A stretch of 64,000 nt of DNA, from contig JBBAWX010000002.1 of NCBI GenBank assembly GCA_040396955.1, positions 124,001 through 188,000 of the forward strand. Direction: 5' to 3'. A program made the translations under genes and the position numbers. Source of the DNA: UBA965 sp040396955. GTDB taxonomy: Bacteria > Chloroflexota > Chloroflexia > Chloroflexales > Roseiflexaceae. Of this stretch, positions 33,971 through 43,005 are shown piece after piece. The notes under the pieces are model-generated. The model made no database searches and had not been told where the DNA came from. It worked only from the letters and a program-made list of their open reading frames with translations. Position 1 is the first letter of the stretch. Each line of letters opens with the position of its first letter.

Positions 33971-36907
33971 TCACGGGCAACGTGTACGCGGTGGGCAGGT
34001 TGGGGTGACGGTGATACGAGAGATTGGCGAGGTTGTAGCACTGGCTGTAATTGTGGATGTCTCAGTCGCACAACGATTCCGCGGCCCACAAGTGGGAGTC
34101 GCACTACTCGTAGCAGTGGCGGTCGTGCTAGCGGTAATCGTGGTTGTGGGTGATGGTGTCATGGTCAACGTTGCTAGTGTGGTGGTTGCGCTGGCCGCAA
34201 CGGCTACGGTGGTTTCTGTCTCCATACCTGAAACACTTGGTGATGGACGTGTGGTGGGTGTTGAAATTGGTGCAAACACGGTGGATGTCGGTGCCTGAGC
34301 GGCCGTTACCTGCTGCCAAGTAGCATCAAGCCCTGGCCACGGTGTTTCGCAGTATGTTGCCAGTGTGAGTTGCGTGTCGCTATTCGTGTCAATCATCAAG
34401 TATGCGGCAGTTGCATCCGGTGTATAGCGCTTACCAATGCCGTGAGTGCTCAGCAAACGGATTGGCGCGTCACCGAAGATCCTGACGCGCACCGGCTGGT
34501 TGTCAGTACAGGTAGGCATGCGTATCAACGCAGGTTCAGTCAACTCTTGAATGTCAATCTGCACAAGCGCGTTGCTCTGAAACGGAGAAGCGCTTGACCA
34601 CAAACCTTTCATTGGTTCTTGGTAGATGTCTATTTGACCGTCAATGAAGCTGATGTCCACTGAATCGTCACAGGCATCCGGTGTTCCGTCGTTGTCGAGG
34701 TCAGGGAAAACTGGCTTGGGATCAATCCCCAACTCGGGCATGCCAGGAGTCCATCCATAAATACCTTCGTCGGCTTTCGGACACGGGTCGCAGGCATCTC
34801 CAGTGCCGTCCTTATCACTGTCTTTCTGCCCTTTATTCGCAGTAAATGGGCAGTTGTCGTTGTCATTGGAGAACCCATCTCCGTCGTCATCTGGATCACA
34901 GGCATTCCCGTCACCATCCTTGTCGCTGTCTTTCTGGTCAGGATTAGCCGTAAGTGGACAGTTGTCTTTTGTATCAATGACCGTATCATTGTCCAAATCC
35001 CCGTCTTCGCTGGGGTCACATGCTGTACCAATCCCATTAAAATTCGCATCGTTCTGATTATTAAAGACACTAGGGCAGTTATCCGGTAAATTATTTCCAC
35101 TCCCATATGGGTATGTAAATCCATCACCGTCTTTGTCGGGGTCACAACTGTCGCCCACACCATCACCGTCTAAGTCCGTCTGGTTGTTGGCAATGGTTGG
35201 GCAGTTATCAATCGCATCATTGACTCCATCCAGATCATCGTCGCCATCTTCTTTGCCGTTGCAGTCGAGGTCGGGTTGGCCGAGGCCAACAATCCAAAAC
35301 GCATTACGCAGATGACAAACATCCTGCTTCGTCCAACCATTCGTGGCGTTTGCGCTCATACTCAACGCGTAGTTCACCATCACGTTGCGGGTTTGTTCAA
35401 ACGTCGGATTCGCTGGTGTGGTTTGCAGGGCATGATATACCATTGCACCCAAACGCGCATACCCGTCAGCCAGTTTCGGAATCGTTACAATCGTGTTTTG
35501 GTTGCTTTCTTCATCTGCGAGTATACAGTTCATTGAGTTGGTACAAAAATACTTACCACCCTCAACAAAAATCAATACCCCACGCGTGAATATGGTCATA
35601 TTTTTGTATGCACTCGCATTTGGCACATATTCCTTCATGTGTGCAAAATCCCCGTTGATGGGATTCCACAAATCACGAAATACCTGATTTTGTTGTGTTT
35701 TGCGCTGATACGGCGAGGGGTCTCCTAGATGTGCCATGAATGAAACAGCCATTAAATCAGCTAGTGCCTCCATCATGGCTGATGCCGCATACCCAGAACC
35801 AATTTTCCCCACCGATTGTAAAATGCCGTGAGTAAATTCGTGCGCCATGGCTCCTTCGGTAACCGCACTTGGTTCGAATTCGATGATGCCGCAACTTCCA
35901 ATCCAACGCGACGGGCGATTTTTTACCTTGGTATTAATAAACACTTCCACGGCCGCATCATCGTTGTCCCAAGAATGTTGTCCGTAGCTATCGTGGTACC
36001 ACTGATAGACCTTGGCTATTGAATCAAATGCAACGGTGGCATCACTAGGACTCATGACAAAGACCGAAAAACCATCTTCGTCGGCCACTTCGTCATTTGC
36101 AGTAGTCCACCACCAGCACCCTGTATCGTAACCGGACTCTCCATTGCCGTCCTCAAGATTTAAATCGTATCCGTCACGCCAATCCTGCTCACCATGTACT
36201 GTTTCCCACGAGGCGACCACACTCCCGTCGTGTGCATCAATAAGTTGCTCTATGGGGGGATTCATGGTGCGCACACGCCAGCTCAGGCGAAGTGCATCTT
36301 GACCAGTGAACTCAGTATCGTCTCGCCATATGAGCGATGCCGGTAAGTGAAACCCAGGAGACACATCCTTTGATTGCACAATGCGTTGCGCATCTCTTTC
36401 ACCGATGTTGGGTGTCGGGCTACTTATGGTGCGGTTCAGTGTGGGCTTTATACTCGCAATGATGCTGGTAATGGTGTCGTCAAATATAACGACATGCAAC
36501 TCCCCACCCAAGATGGGAATGTCTGCAAGATACTGTTGAAATGTGACCAGCGTACCCACATCAATATCAAGACTGCGTACATACTGCAATCTTCCATTCA
36601 CATGCATGGGAAATAAATCAGCATGTTCACGCAAAAAACTTTCCCCCTGCTGTTGGGCTGTATCGCCTGTGGCTGGTACTGCGAGGTGTATGGTGGCAGG
36701 TAACTGTTGTGTGAAATTTATCGTGATGGGGAGCCGTGATTGTGCTTGGAGTAGGGAGAGCGGTTCAGGGGGGAGATCCTCAACTGCTGCATCTAACACA
36801 GCGGTTGGGGGAGGGGCTGTGGTTGGCGTGGTTGGCGTGGTTGCAGCGGGAGCTACACACGCCACACATAACCAGCCAATGAGCATCATTCGTATCCAAG
36901 AAGGCAT
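33971..36907 (-). CDS. Secreted M4 (thermolysin-type) metalloprotease with thrombospondin type 3 repeats
   Basis: This 978-aa protein has a signal peptide (M-P-S-W... to 'CVAPA'), an FTP-like propeptide (about 40-190), and a peptidase domain with the zinc motif 'AHEFTHG' and third ligand in 'MMEALADLMA', the M4 pattern. At about 550-720 there are four Ca-binding thrombospondin type 3 units ('DLDGDGVGDSCDPDKDGDG' and relatives). A small beta-type domain and a Thr/Ser-rich tail ending 'CPPRTRCP' follow. AAGGAGG precedes ATG 36907, and the open frame extends 20 codons further without sense. TSP3 repeats suggest a calcium-stabilised stalk or attachment. Confidence 0.88.
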   Translation of the reverse strand: MPSWIRMMLIGWLCVACVAPAATTPTTPTTAPPPTAVLDAAVEDLPPEPLSLLQAQSRLPITINFTQQLPATIHLAVPATGDTAQQQGESFLREHADLFPMHVNGRLQYVRSLDIDVGTLVTFQQYLADIPILGGELHVVIFDDTITSIIASIKPTLNRTISSPTPNIGERDAQRIVQSKDVSPGFHLPASLIWRDDTEFTGQDALRLSWRVRTMNPPIEQLIDAHDGSVVASWETVHGEQDWRDGYDLNLEDGNGESGYDTGCWWWTTANDEVADEDGFSVFVMSPSDATVAFDSIAKVYQWYHDSYGQHSWDNDDAAVEVFINTKVKNRPSRWIGSCGIIEFEPSAVTEGAMAHEFTHGILQSVGKIGSGYAASAMMEALADLMAVSFMAHLGDPSPYQRKTQQNQVFRDLWNPINGDFAHMKEYVPNASAYKNMTIFTRGVLIFVEGGKYFCTNSMNCILADEESNQNTIVTIPKLADGYARLGAMVYHALQTTPANPTFEQTRNVMVNYALSMSANATNGWTKQDVCHLRNAFWIVGLGQPDLDCNGKEDGDDDLDGVNDAIDNCPTIANNQTDLDGDGVGDSCDPDKDGDGFTYPYGSGNNLPDNCPSVFNNQNDANFNGIGTACDPSEDGDLDNDTVIDTKDNCPLTANPDQKDSDKDGDGNACDPDDDGDGFSNDNDNCPFTANKGQKDSDKDGTGDACDPCPKADEGIYGWTPGMPELGIDPKPVFPDLDNDGTPDACDDSVDISFIDGQIDIYQEPMKGLWSSASPFQSNALVQIDIQELTEPALIRMPTCTDNQPVRVRIFGDAPIRLLSTHGIGKRYTPDATAAYLMIDTNSDTQLTLATYCETPWPGLDATWQQVTAAQAPTSTVFAPISTPTTRPSPSVSGMETETTVAVAASATTTLATLTMTPSPTTTITASTTATATSSATPTCGPRNRCATETSTITASATTSPISRITVTPTCPPRTRCP

Positions 36908-37009
36908 GAGACACCTCCTTTCCTTGCATGTGTAGTAGCAAGTTGAGTATATCTCTACACCACACACAAGAAATAAATGAATATGAACTTAACCTAATGT
37001 GATGTCACT

Positions 37010-37015
37010 ATTATA
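37010..37015 (-). promoter_or_regulatory. -10 box of the metalloprotease gene
   Basis: TATAAT on the minus strand lies 103 bp upstream of ATG 36907 in an AT-rich gap. No good -35 is seen. The leader would be about 95 nt. Confidence 0.35.
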
Positions 37016-37109
37016 ACAGATATTTGACCACCACGTATGGGTTGCCACACTGCACTGAACGTCCTCGTTCGGTATGCTATCGACTCCATGGTTTGATGGG
37101 AGAAATCAC

Positions 37110-38945
37110 TTATATCTGTTGCCCCTTGAATTGACTCGTGTACAGTTGAAAGTAAAGACCCTGTTGCGCCAACAACTCGGCATGGCTCCCCTGCTCCACA
37201 ATGGCACCTCCGGCGATGACAAGCACTTGATTGGCGTCACGAATCGTGCTAAGACGATGGGCAATCACGAAGCTGGTGCGCCCTTCCATCAGGCGCAACA
37301 ACGCTCGTTGAATACGGATTTCGGTGCGCGTATCAATGCTACTGGTAGCTTCATCGAGGATGAGAATGCGTGGGTCGGCCAAAATCACGCGGGCAATGGC
37401 CAAGAGTTGTCGTTGCCCTTGGCTGAGATTGCTGGCTCGCTCTGAAAGTTGGGTCTGATACCCGTGTGGGAGTTGGCGAATAAACGCATCCGCTTCAGCA
37501 AGCTCGGCTGCCCGCACACACTCGGCGTCGCTCGCATCAAGACGCCCGAAGCGGATGTTTTCCATCACCGTGTCTGCAAACAAAAAGGTATCCTGCAATA
37601 CGAGCCCGAGTTGCGTGCGGAGCTCGGCCTTCGGGATGGCCTGGATATCACGACCGTCGATCGTGATGCGTCCTGCATTGATTTCATAAAAACGACTCAG
37701 GAGATTGATAATCGTCGTTTTCCCGGCTCCCGTAGGCCCCACCAGCGCAAACATTTCGCCCGGTTTGGCCGTCAACGACATCTGCGTGATAATCGGGGTG
37801 CCCACATCATAGGCAAAATCGACGCTGGCAAATTCAACGAGTCCCTGGAGCGCTGGCGTTGCACCATCGGGAATCGCAGTGTCGACTTCGGCTGCAGTGT
37901 CGAGAATCTCGAAGACCCGTTCGGCACCCGCCAGCGCTCCCTGGATGGCGTTGTACATGTTGGCGAGTTGCCGGAGCGGGCTGATAAAGTTTTGCGCATA
38001 AATGATAAACGTCGCAATTACCCCCACCGTTACGAGGTCGCGCAATGCGAGCCAGCCACCAAACGCCGCCAACACGATGATGAAAAAATTACCCAGTACG
38101 CTGGTCAGTGGCATCAGCAGTAACGCGTAGTTGTTGGCGGTGACCCCTGCCGCATAGGCGGCCTGGTTGTGCTCGCGGAACGCGTGGAGCACCGATTCGT
38201 TGCGGCCGAACGCTTTGACGACCTTTTGCCCACTAATCGCCTCCTCCATCACCGCATTGAGCTCACCCATGCTCCGCTGGAGCTCGCGAAACCCGCGCCG
38301 TGTGTAGGTGGCCACAAATTGCGTAAACCAGAACATAATCGGTACGACCACCAGTGACGCCAACGCCAACCACACATCGAGTGTGAACATCGCAATCAAA
38401 ATGCCCACCAACGACAGCACACTCGCCACGAGTGCGGTCACGTTTTGTGACACCGCCTGATTGATGGCATCGATGTCGTTGGTGAGTCTGCTCATCAGTT
38501 GCCCGGCCGGGTTGCGATCAAAAAACTGCATGGGGAGACGTTGCAAGTGCGTAAACAAATCTTGGCGCAACCCCTGTAACGCCCGTTGCGAAATCGCAGC
38601 CATGCTGCGCCCCGCCCATGCCTGGAGGACATTTGTCGCGATATAAATGCCCAGCATCCACCCGGCAATCTGTGGTAATTCGGTGATGCGCCCCGGGATG
38701 ATGTAGTCGTCTATCGCCATGCCAATCATGTAGGGGCCGAGCAATCCGAGCAACGTGTATACAATCACCAGTATGAGTACGCCGATGAGTGCCATGCGAA
38801 ACGGCGCCAAATAGGCGATGAGGCGTCGGAGCGCAATACGAGCATCGACGGCTTTTTCGATGCGCCCAATTGCCATGGGGTGCCGTGCGTGGAGCGTGGC
38901 CCGTGGATTGGTATGTCCGTCACGTGGTTGTGAAGCATGCGTCAT
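37110..38945 (-). CDS. Heterodimeric ABC exporter, catalytic-site subunit (second system)
   Basis: This 611-aa half-transporter has six helices (about 40-340) and an ATPase domain with Walker A GPTGAGKTT at 403, signature altered to LSQGQ (507-511), Walker B ending in Asp531-Glu532 and the switch His563. It is the complete-site partner of the next gene upstream (27 bp away). The subunit order is the same as in the 1885-5429 pair (degenerate subunit first). Start 38945 has a weak ribosome site; ATG 38876 is an alternative. Substrate unknown. Confidence 0.92.
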   Translation of the reverse strand: MTHASQPRDGHTNPRATLHARHPMAIGRIEKAVDARIALRRLIAYLAPFRMALIGVLILVIVYTLLGLLGPYMIGMAIDDYIIPGRITELPQIAGWMLGIYIATNVLQAWAGRSMAAISQRALQGLRQDLFTHLQRLPMQFFDRNPAGQLMSRLTNDIDAINQAVSQNVTALVASVLSLVGILIAMFTLDVWLALASLVVVPIMFWFTQFVATYTRRGFRELQRSMGELNAVMEEAISGQKVVKAFGRNESVLHAFREHNQAAYAAGVTANNYALLLMPLTSVLGNFFIIVLAAFGGWLALRDLVTVGVIATFIIYAQNFISPLRQLANMYNAIQGALAGAERVFEILDTAAEVDTAIPDGATPALQGLVEFASVDFAYDVGTPIITQMSLTAKPGEMFALVGPTGAGKTTIINLLSRFYEINAGRITIDGRDIQAIPKAELRTQLGLVLQDTFLFADTVMENIRFGRLDASDAECVRAAELAEADAFIRQLPHGYQTQLSERASNLSQGQRQLLAIARVILADPRILILDEATSSIDTRTEIRIQRALLRLMEGRTSFVIAHRLSTIRDANQVLVIAGGAIVEQGSHAELLAQQGLYFQLYTSQFKGQQI

Positions 38946-38972
38946 GACCGTTGTCCGTTTCTCTTCGTCGTG

Positions 38973-40742
38973 TTATGCCGATTCGGCCGCATCGAGATGC
39001 GTCTTCATCACACCATCACCCAGCTGACTCGCATAAATTTCTTGGTAAATCGGGCTCTGTGCCATCAGCTCTTGGTGGGTGCCCATCGCCACCATTCGTC
39101 CCCGATCGAGTACCACAATCGTGTCAGCATTGAGGACAGTGCTGATGCGCTGTGCCACGACCAGCGTCGTCTGTTGAAAGGTGTTGCGCGCTAGTGCCGC
39201 CTGAATGCGCGTCTCCGTGTCGACATCCACTGCGCTCGTGCTGTCGTCGAGAATCAAAATCCGCGGCCGCGTCAAGAGCGCGCGCGCAATCGCGATCCGT
39301 TGTTTTTGTCCGCCCGACAGATTTACGCCCCGCTCTTCGACCCGCGTCGCATACCCCTGGGGCAGGCGTGTGATGAAGTCATGTGCCTCTGCGGCTTGGG
39401 CGGCCGCCACAATTTCTGCCTCGCTCGCATGCGGCGCACCGTAGCTGATGTTGTCACGCACACTCCCCGCAAACAAAATCGTCTCTTGGGGCACAATCGC
39501 AATCTGTTGCAACAACGAGGCCTGCGCCACATCACGGACATCGACACCGTCGATGCGCACACTGCCCGCGCTTACATCATAAAACCGTGGCACAAGGTGG
39601 ACCAAGGTCGTCTTACCGGCACCCGTGGCGCCGAGGAATGCCACCGTTTGGCCTGGTGCAACCGTCAAATTGATGTCGCTCAGCACCGCCTCGCCGTGGT
39701 CGTGGTTATAAGCAAACGAAACCCCGACAAACTCAATATGCCCGGTCATCGGCGTCGTCATGGGATGGGCATCTGCCGGACTCTGCACCGATGGCTCTGT
39801 GTCAAGCACTTCATTGACACGCTTGGCCGAGGCAACCCCGCTCGCCCACGTGTTCGATAGCATGGTCATCATCACCAGTGGCGTCATCGTGGTGAGCAGA
39901 TAATTGGTGAACGCCACAATTTGACCCACCGTCAAATCAGATTGGGCCACACTCAACCCGCCCGACCAAATAACGATGACCATGCCCACATTGATGCACA
40001 GTGTCAAAATGGGCATCATCAATGCCATGAACTGCATTACCGAAATCGACGTGCTGGCGAAATCCATGTTCGTCTCGTGAAACCGTGTCGCTTGGGCGTC
40101 GGCCCGCACAAATGCCTTGATGACCCGCGCTCCAGCCACGTTTTCTTGGAGCACCGTGTTGAGCACGTCGAGTTTTTGTTGCATGATGCGGTAGAGGGGC
40201 TCCATGCGTGACACAAAAAAGACAATAATGATCGTCGTCACAATCAGCAACGGCAAGATCTTGAGTGCGAGGCTCGGGCTCGTGGTAAACATGAGAATCA
40301 AACTGCCTACCATCATCATTGGTGCCCGCGTGCCAATCCGTAGGTTGATTTGAAAGTAGCGCTGTACTGCGGCCGTGTCGCTCGTCAACCGCACCAACAA
40401 TTGCCCGGTACGCATGCGATCAAGATCTGCAAATGCCAACGATTGGATTTTGACAAACAAAGCCTCGCGTAGATCGCGGGCAATCCCCTCGCCCACCTGA
40501 ATCGATGTCAGATTGTTGCCCACGGCCACCAGTACACTCGCCACCGAAATCCCAATCATAATCAGCCCGGTCTCGATGACGACCGCCTGATTGCGCTCGG
40601 CAATGCCGACGTCGATGATGCGTTGGATGAGGCGTGGAATCGCCAAATCGAGAAAAACCAGGGCCGTTAACAACACAAACGCAGCCACTGCCGGCACCCA
40701 ATACGGCTTGGCAAATCGACTCAGTTTCCAAATATCTCGCAT
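38973..40742 (-). CDS. Heterodimeric ABC exporter, degenerate-site subunit (second system)
   Basis: This 589-aa half-transporter has Walker A GATGAGKTT at 371-379, LSGGQ at 475-479, Asp500 in place of the catalytic Glu and Gln531 in place of the switch His. These are the same positions as in the subunit at 1885-3666, so the two are close paralogues. The start is ATG 40742 ('MRDIWKLSRFAKPYW'), the normal family N-terminus; the open frame runs further but overlaps the kinase gene. Together with the downstream gene it forms one exporter. Confidence 0.92.
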   Translation of the reverse strand: MRDIWKLSRFAKPYWVPAVAAFVLLTALVFLDLAIPRLIQRIIDVGIAERNQAVVIETGLIMIGISVASVLVAVGNNLTSIQVGEGIARDLREALFVKIQSLAFADLDRMRTGQLLVRLTSDTAAVQRYFQINLRIGTRAPMMMVGSLILMFTTSPSLALKILPLLIVTTIIIVFFVSRMEPLYRIMQQKLDVLNTVLQENVAGARVIKAFVRADAQATRFHETNMDFASTSISVMQFMALMMPILTLCINVGMVIVIWSGGLSVAQSDLTVGQIVAFTNYLLTTMTPLVMMTMLSNTWASGVASAKRVNEVLDTEPSVQSPADAHPMTTPMTGHIEFVGVSFAYNHDHGEAVLSDINLTVAPGQTVAFLGATGAGKTTLVHLVPRFYDVSAGSVRIDGVDVRDVAQASLLQQIAIVPQETILFAGSVRDNISYGAPHASEAEIVAAAQAAEAHDFITRLPQGYATRVEERGVNLSGGQKQRIAIARALLTRPRILILDDSTSAVDVDTETRIQAALARNTFQQTTLVVAQRISTVLNADTIVVLDRGRMVAMGTHQELMAQSPIYQEIYASQLGDGVMKTHLDAAESA

Positions 40743-40790
40743 ATAGATACGCTTTCTGTTGTCGTGGAACTTCGACGGGTGGGCATGCAT

Positions 40791-40806
40791 CTGCGGGGCT
40801 CCGCAG
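40791..40806. terminator. Short hairpin between kinase and ABC genes
   Basis: CTGCGG-GGCT-CCGCAG forms a 6-bp stem with a T-run on the plus-strand side only. It lies between the kinase stop and the ABC start, both on the minus strand, so its function as a terminator there is doubtful. Confidence 0.3.
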
Positions 40807-40815
40807 TGCTTTTTA

Positions 40816-41823
40816 TCATGTGCACAGCGCAAATCGACCGGTGTCCATGAAATGCCGTAGTCGTAGCGTGATGCGCCGCATAAACTCAGGCACGAATGCG
40901 ACATCGGCCGGATTGGTCAAGACCAACAAATCGTTGAGAAGCACGATGCCACGTGCCATCAGCAAGCTCTCGAGATGCTCTGCGATGCCCACCGGTAATG
41001 GCGCCACTTGCTCGTAGCCACGGAGCACCGCCTCATCCGCATAGGCGAGATCACGCACATAGTACAGCGTATTGGCAATGTCTTGGATGGCCAGACCGTA
41101 CCCAGCATCATCAAAGTCAAAGACAGTGAGTTCACCCTGGTGCCACATCACGTTGTATGGATGCAAATCAGCGTGGATGGGTTGTGTGGTGGATCGCGCA
41201 TTGAGCTCATCAAAAACGGCGTCGATGCGTGGGCGAATCTGCATGAGACGTTCGTAGAGCTCGGCTGGCATGGCGCTAGCAGGGAGCCCTGCGAGATGGT
41301 CGTCACTGTTCAAAAGTAGGCGGTTGAGCATCGGAAACGTTGCCGGCTTGACGGGGCGCCAGTCGACGCTTTGTTGATGAAGCTGGGCCGTGAGACGCCC
41401 GAGTGCCATGAGCTGTTGGTACGACGGCCGCGCACCAACGATGCGCCCGGGCAACCAGTGGGTCATGGTGGCTGATAGCATCTTTTGAAGCGGTGGAAAG
41501 GCGATTTCTACCACGTGCTGACCCTGTGGAGTGCGACACAACTGAGGTACCCGCACCACTCCGCCGGTTGCGAGCGCCTGCATCCATGCGACTTCGGCAT
41601 GGAGACCAGGTGTATCCCGCAAGGAGTGTGTGTTGAGTCGTAGCGCGTATTTTTGTTCGCGTTGGTCGACCACGGCGTAGGTCGTGTTGAAGCCGTGGTT
41701 GATACAGGTCAGCGTTTTGACACGCACATCGAAAGCCTGGCATACCTGGAGCGCAATGGGGCGGAGTTGGGTGATTTGGGCCCGTTGGCTCCGTTGTGCA
41801 AATGGAAGCAGTGTCATCGGCAT
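40816..41823 (-). CDS. APH-family small-molecule kinase
   Basis: This 335-aa aminoglycoside-phosphotransferase-fold kinase shows the catalytic loop 'IHADLHPYNVMW' and the metal-binding 'VFDFDDAGYGLAIQD'. The N-lobe has 'NHGFNTTYAV' as a nucleotide loop. Related proteins include homoserine kinase type II, SrkA and choline kinases. No substrate can be inferred. ATG 41823 and 41817 are both possible. It is divergent from the isoaspartyl peptidase. Confidence 0.85.
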   Translation of the reverse strand: MPMTLLPFAQRSQRAQITQLRPIALQVCQAFDVRVKTLTCINHGFNTTYAVVDQREQKYALRLNTHSLRDTPGLHAEVAWMQALATGGVVRVPQLCRTPQGQHVVEIAFPPLQKMLSATMTHWLPGRIVGARPSYQQLMALGRLTAQLHQQSVDWRPVKPATFPMLNRLLLNSDDHLAGLPASAMPAELYERLMQIRPRIDAVFDELNARSTTQPIHADLHPYNVMWHQGELTVFDFDDAGYGLAIQDIANTLYYVRDLAYADEAVLRGYEQVAPLPVGIAEHLESLLMARGIVLLNDLLVLTNPADVAFVPEFMRRITLRLRHFMDTGRFALCT

Positions 41824-41887
41824 ACTTTCTCAACCACGAGGGATTGTGTTGGCACATTGTATCACCCTCAGTACCTACTTTCATGGC

Positions 41888-41893
41888 TATAAT
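41888..41893 (+). promoter_or_regulatory. -10 box of the isoaspartyl peptidase gene
   Basis: A perfect TATAAT lies 46 bp before the start at 41940. The nearest TTG-type -35 (TTGTAT, 41857-41862) is 25 bp upstream, too far for a standard promoter. Confidence 0.4.
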
Positions 41894-41939
41894 ATGATGA
41901 CCACTTCTTTTTCAGCACAATACGACAAGGATGCCATCA

Positions 41940-42884
41940 ATGTCTATTGCAATCATCGTACACGGCGGTGCCTGGGATATCCCCGATGACCAAGTGGACG
42001 AACATCGCCGCGGCTGCCGAGCGGCTCGTGATGCCGGCTGGCAACTGCTGGCTCAAGGTGGGAGTGCCATGGATGCTGTCGAAGCGGCCGTGCGCATCCT
42101 CGAAGACGCTCCCATTTTTGACGCCGGCGTCGGCTCTGTGCTCAACCGGAGCGGTTACGTGGAGCTCGATGCGGCCATCATGGATGGGGCGCAGTTGCAC
42201 TACGGATCGGTGGCCGGCGTCCGGCGCATCCGCAACCCAATCACACTTGCCCGCCACGTCCTCAATAGCCCGGCCGGGATGCTCGTGGCCGAAGGCGCAG
42301 AGCGCTTTGCCAAAGAGCGTGGCATGCCCTTTTGTGACCCCGAAGAGCTCATCGTGGATCGTGAATTTCGCATCTACCAGCACATTAAAGCCAACTACGA
42401 CACCAGCAAAGATCATGCCGCCACACCCCCGCCTGGCGAGCGCTCAGCCCCCATCCAAGGCGGTGGCTTCCCGCAACGCCCCGGTGATACGGTGGGATGC
42501 GTGGCCATCGACCACAATGGCTGGGTGGTGGCCGGTACCTCGACGGGTGGCACTGGTTTTAAAATGGTCGGTCGCGTGGGGGATGCCCCCATCATCGGCG
42601 GTGGCCTCTACGCCATGAACGAGCTTGGCGGCTGCTCAACGACGGGCTGGGGTGAGTCAATTATGCGCGTCCTGCTCGCCAAAACGGCCGTCGACAACTT
42701 GGCCGATGACACCCACCCGCATGTGGCCGCTCAGCGTGCCATCGATCGGTTGGCTACACGGGCCCTGGGTATCGGCGGCTGTATTTTGGCCGATCGTTTC
42801 GGTCGCATTGGCTGGGCCTTCAATACCCCGCGTATGGCCCACGCCTGGCAAACCTCTGCCCATGACGCCGGTGATGGTGTCTAA
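41940..42884 (+). CDS. Isoaspartyl peptidase / type III L-asparaginase
   Basis: This 314-aa Ntn-hydrolase is expected to cleave itself before the catalytic Thr in 'GDTVGCVAID' and to hydrolyse beta-aspartyl peptides and asparagine. Other family motifs are the N-terminal 'IIVHGGAW', 'GGSAMDAVEAAVRILED', 'FDAGVGSVLN' and 'STGGTGFKMVGRVGDAPIIG'. ATG 41940 is preferred over 41931 because ACAAGG lies 9 bp before it. It probably forms a separate unit from the folate enzyme 121 bp downstream. Confidence 0.94.
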   Translation: MSIAIIVHGGAWDIPDDQVDEHRRGCRAARDAGWQLLAQGGSAMDAVEAAVRILEDAPIFDAGVGSVLNRSGYVELDAAIMDGAQLHYGSVAGVRRIRNPITLARHVLNSPAGMLVAEGAERFAKERGMPFCDPEELIVDREFRIYQHIKANYDTSKDHAATPPPGERSAPIQGGGFPQRPGDTVGCVAIDHNGWVVAGTSTGGTGFKMVGRVGDAPIIGGGLYAMNELGGCSTTGWGESIMRVLLAKTAVDNLADDTHPHVAAQRAIDRLATRALGIGGCILADRFGRIGWAFNTPRMAHAWQTSAHDAGDGV

Positions 42885-42940
42885 TTGGGCGTGTCTGGTC
42901 TGCGTGAGCCGGCCAGAATATTTCAAATTGATTTTAAATA

Positions 42941-42956
42941 TTCAAATGTATTTGAA
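42941..42956. promoter_or_regulatory. AT-rich palindrome upstream of the formate-THF ligase gene
   Basis: TTCAAAT-GT-ATTTGAA is a perfect 7-bp inverted repeat in an unusually AT-rich stretch 50 bp before the start. It could be an operator or part of the promoter; no regulator is recognised. Confidence 0.35.
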
Positions 42957-43005
42957 GTAATTTCGGCACATGGCTGGATGACCTGACAAAAGCGGAGGAG
43001 TGACG

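Noticed and set aside
33897..34298. 133-codon open frame opposite the metalloprotease 3' end
   Set aside because: Its Val/Ala-rich sequence is the mirror of the Thr-rich tail encoded on the other strand.
34790..35230. Repetitive segment as a possible DNA repeat element
   Set aside because: It is the Asp-rich thrombospondin type 3 coding region; similarity is at protein level.
40743..40904. Longer N-terminus for the second degenerate ABC subunit
   Set aside because: It would overlap the kinase gene and adds Cys/His-rich sequence unlike the family; the start at 40742 fits.
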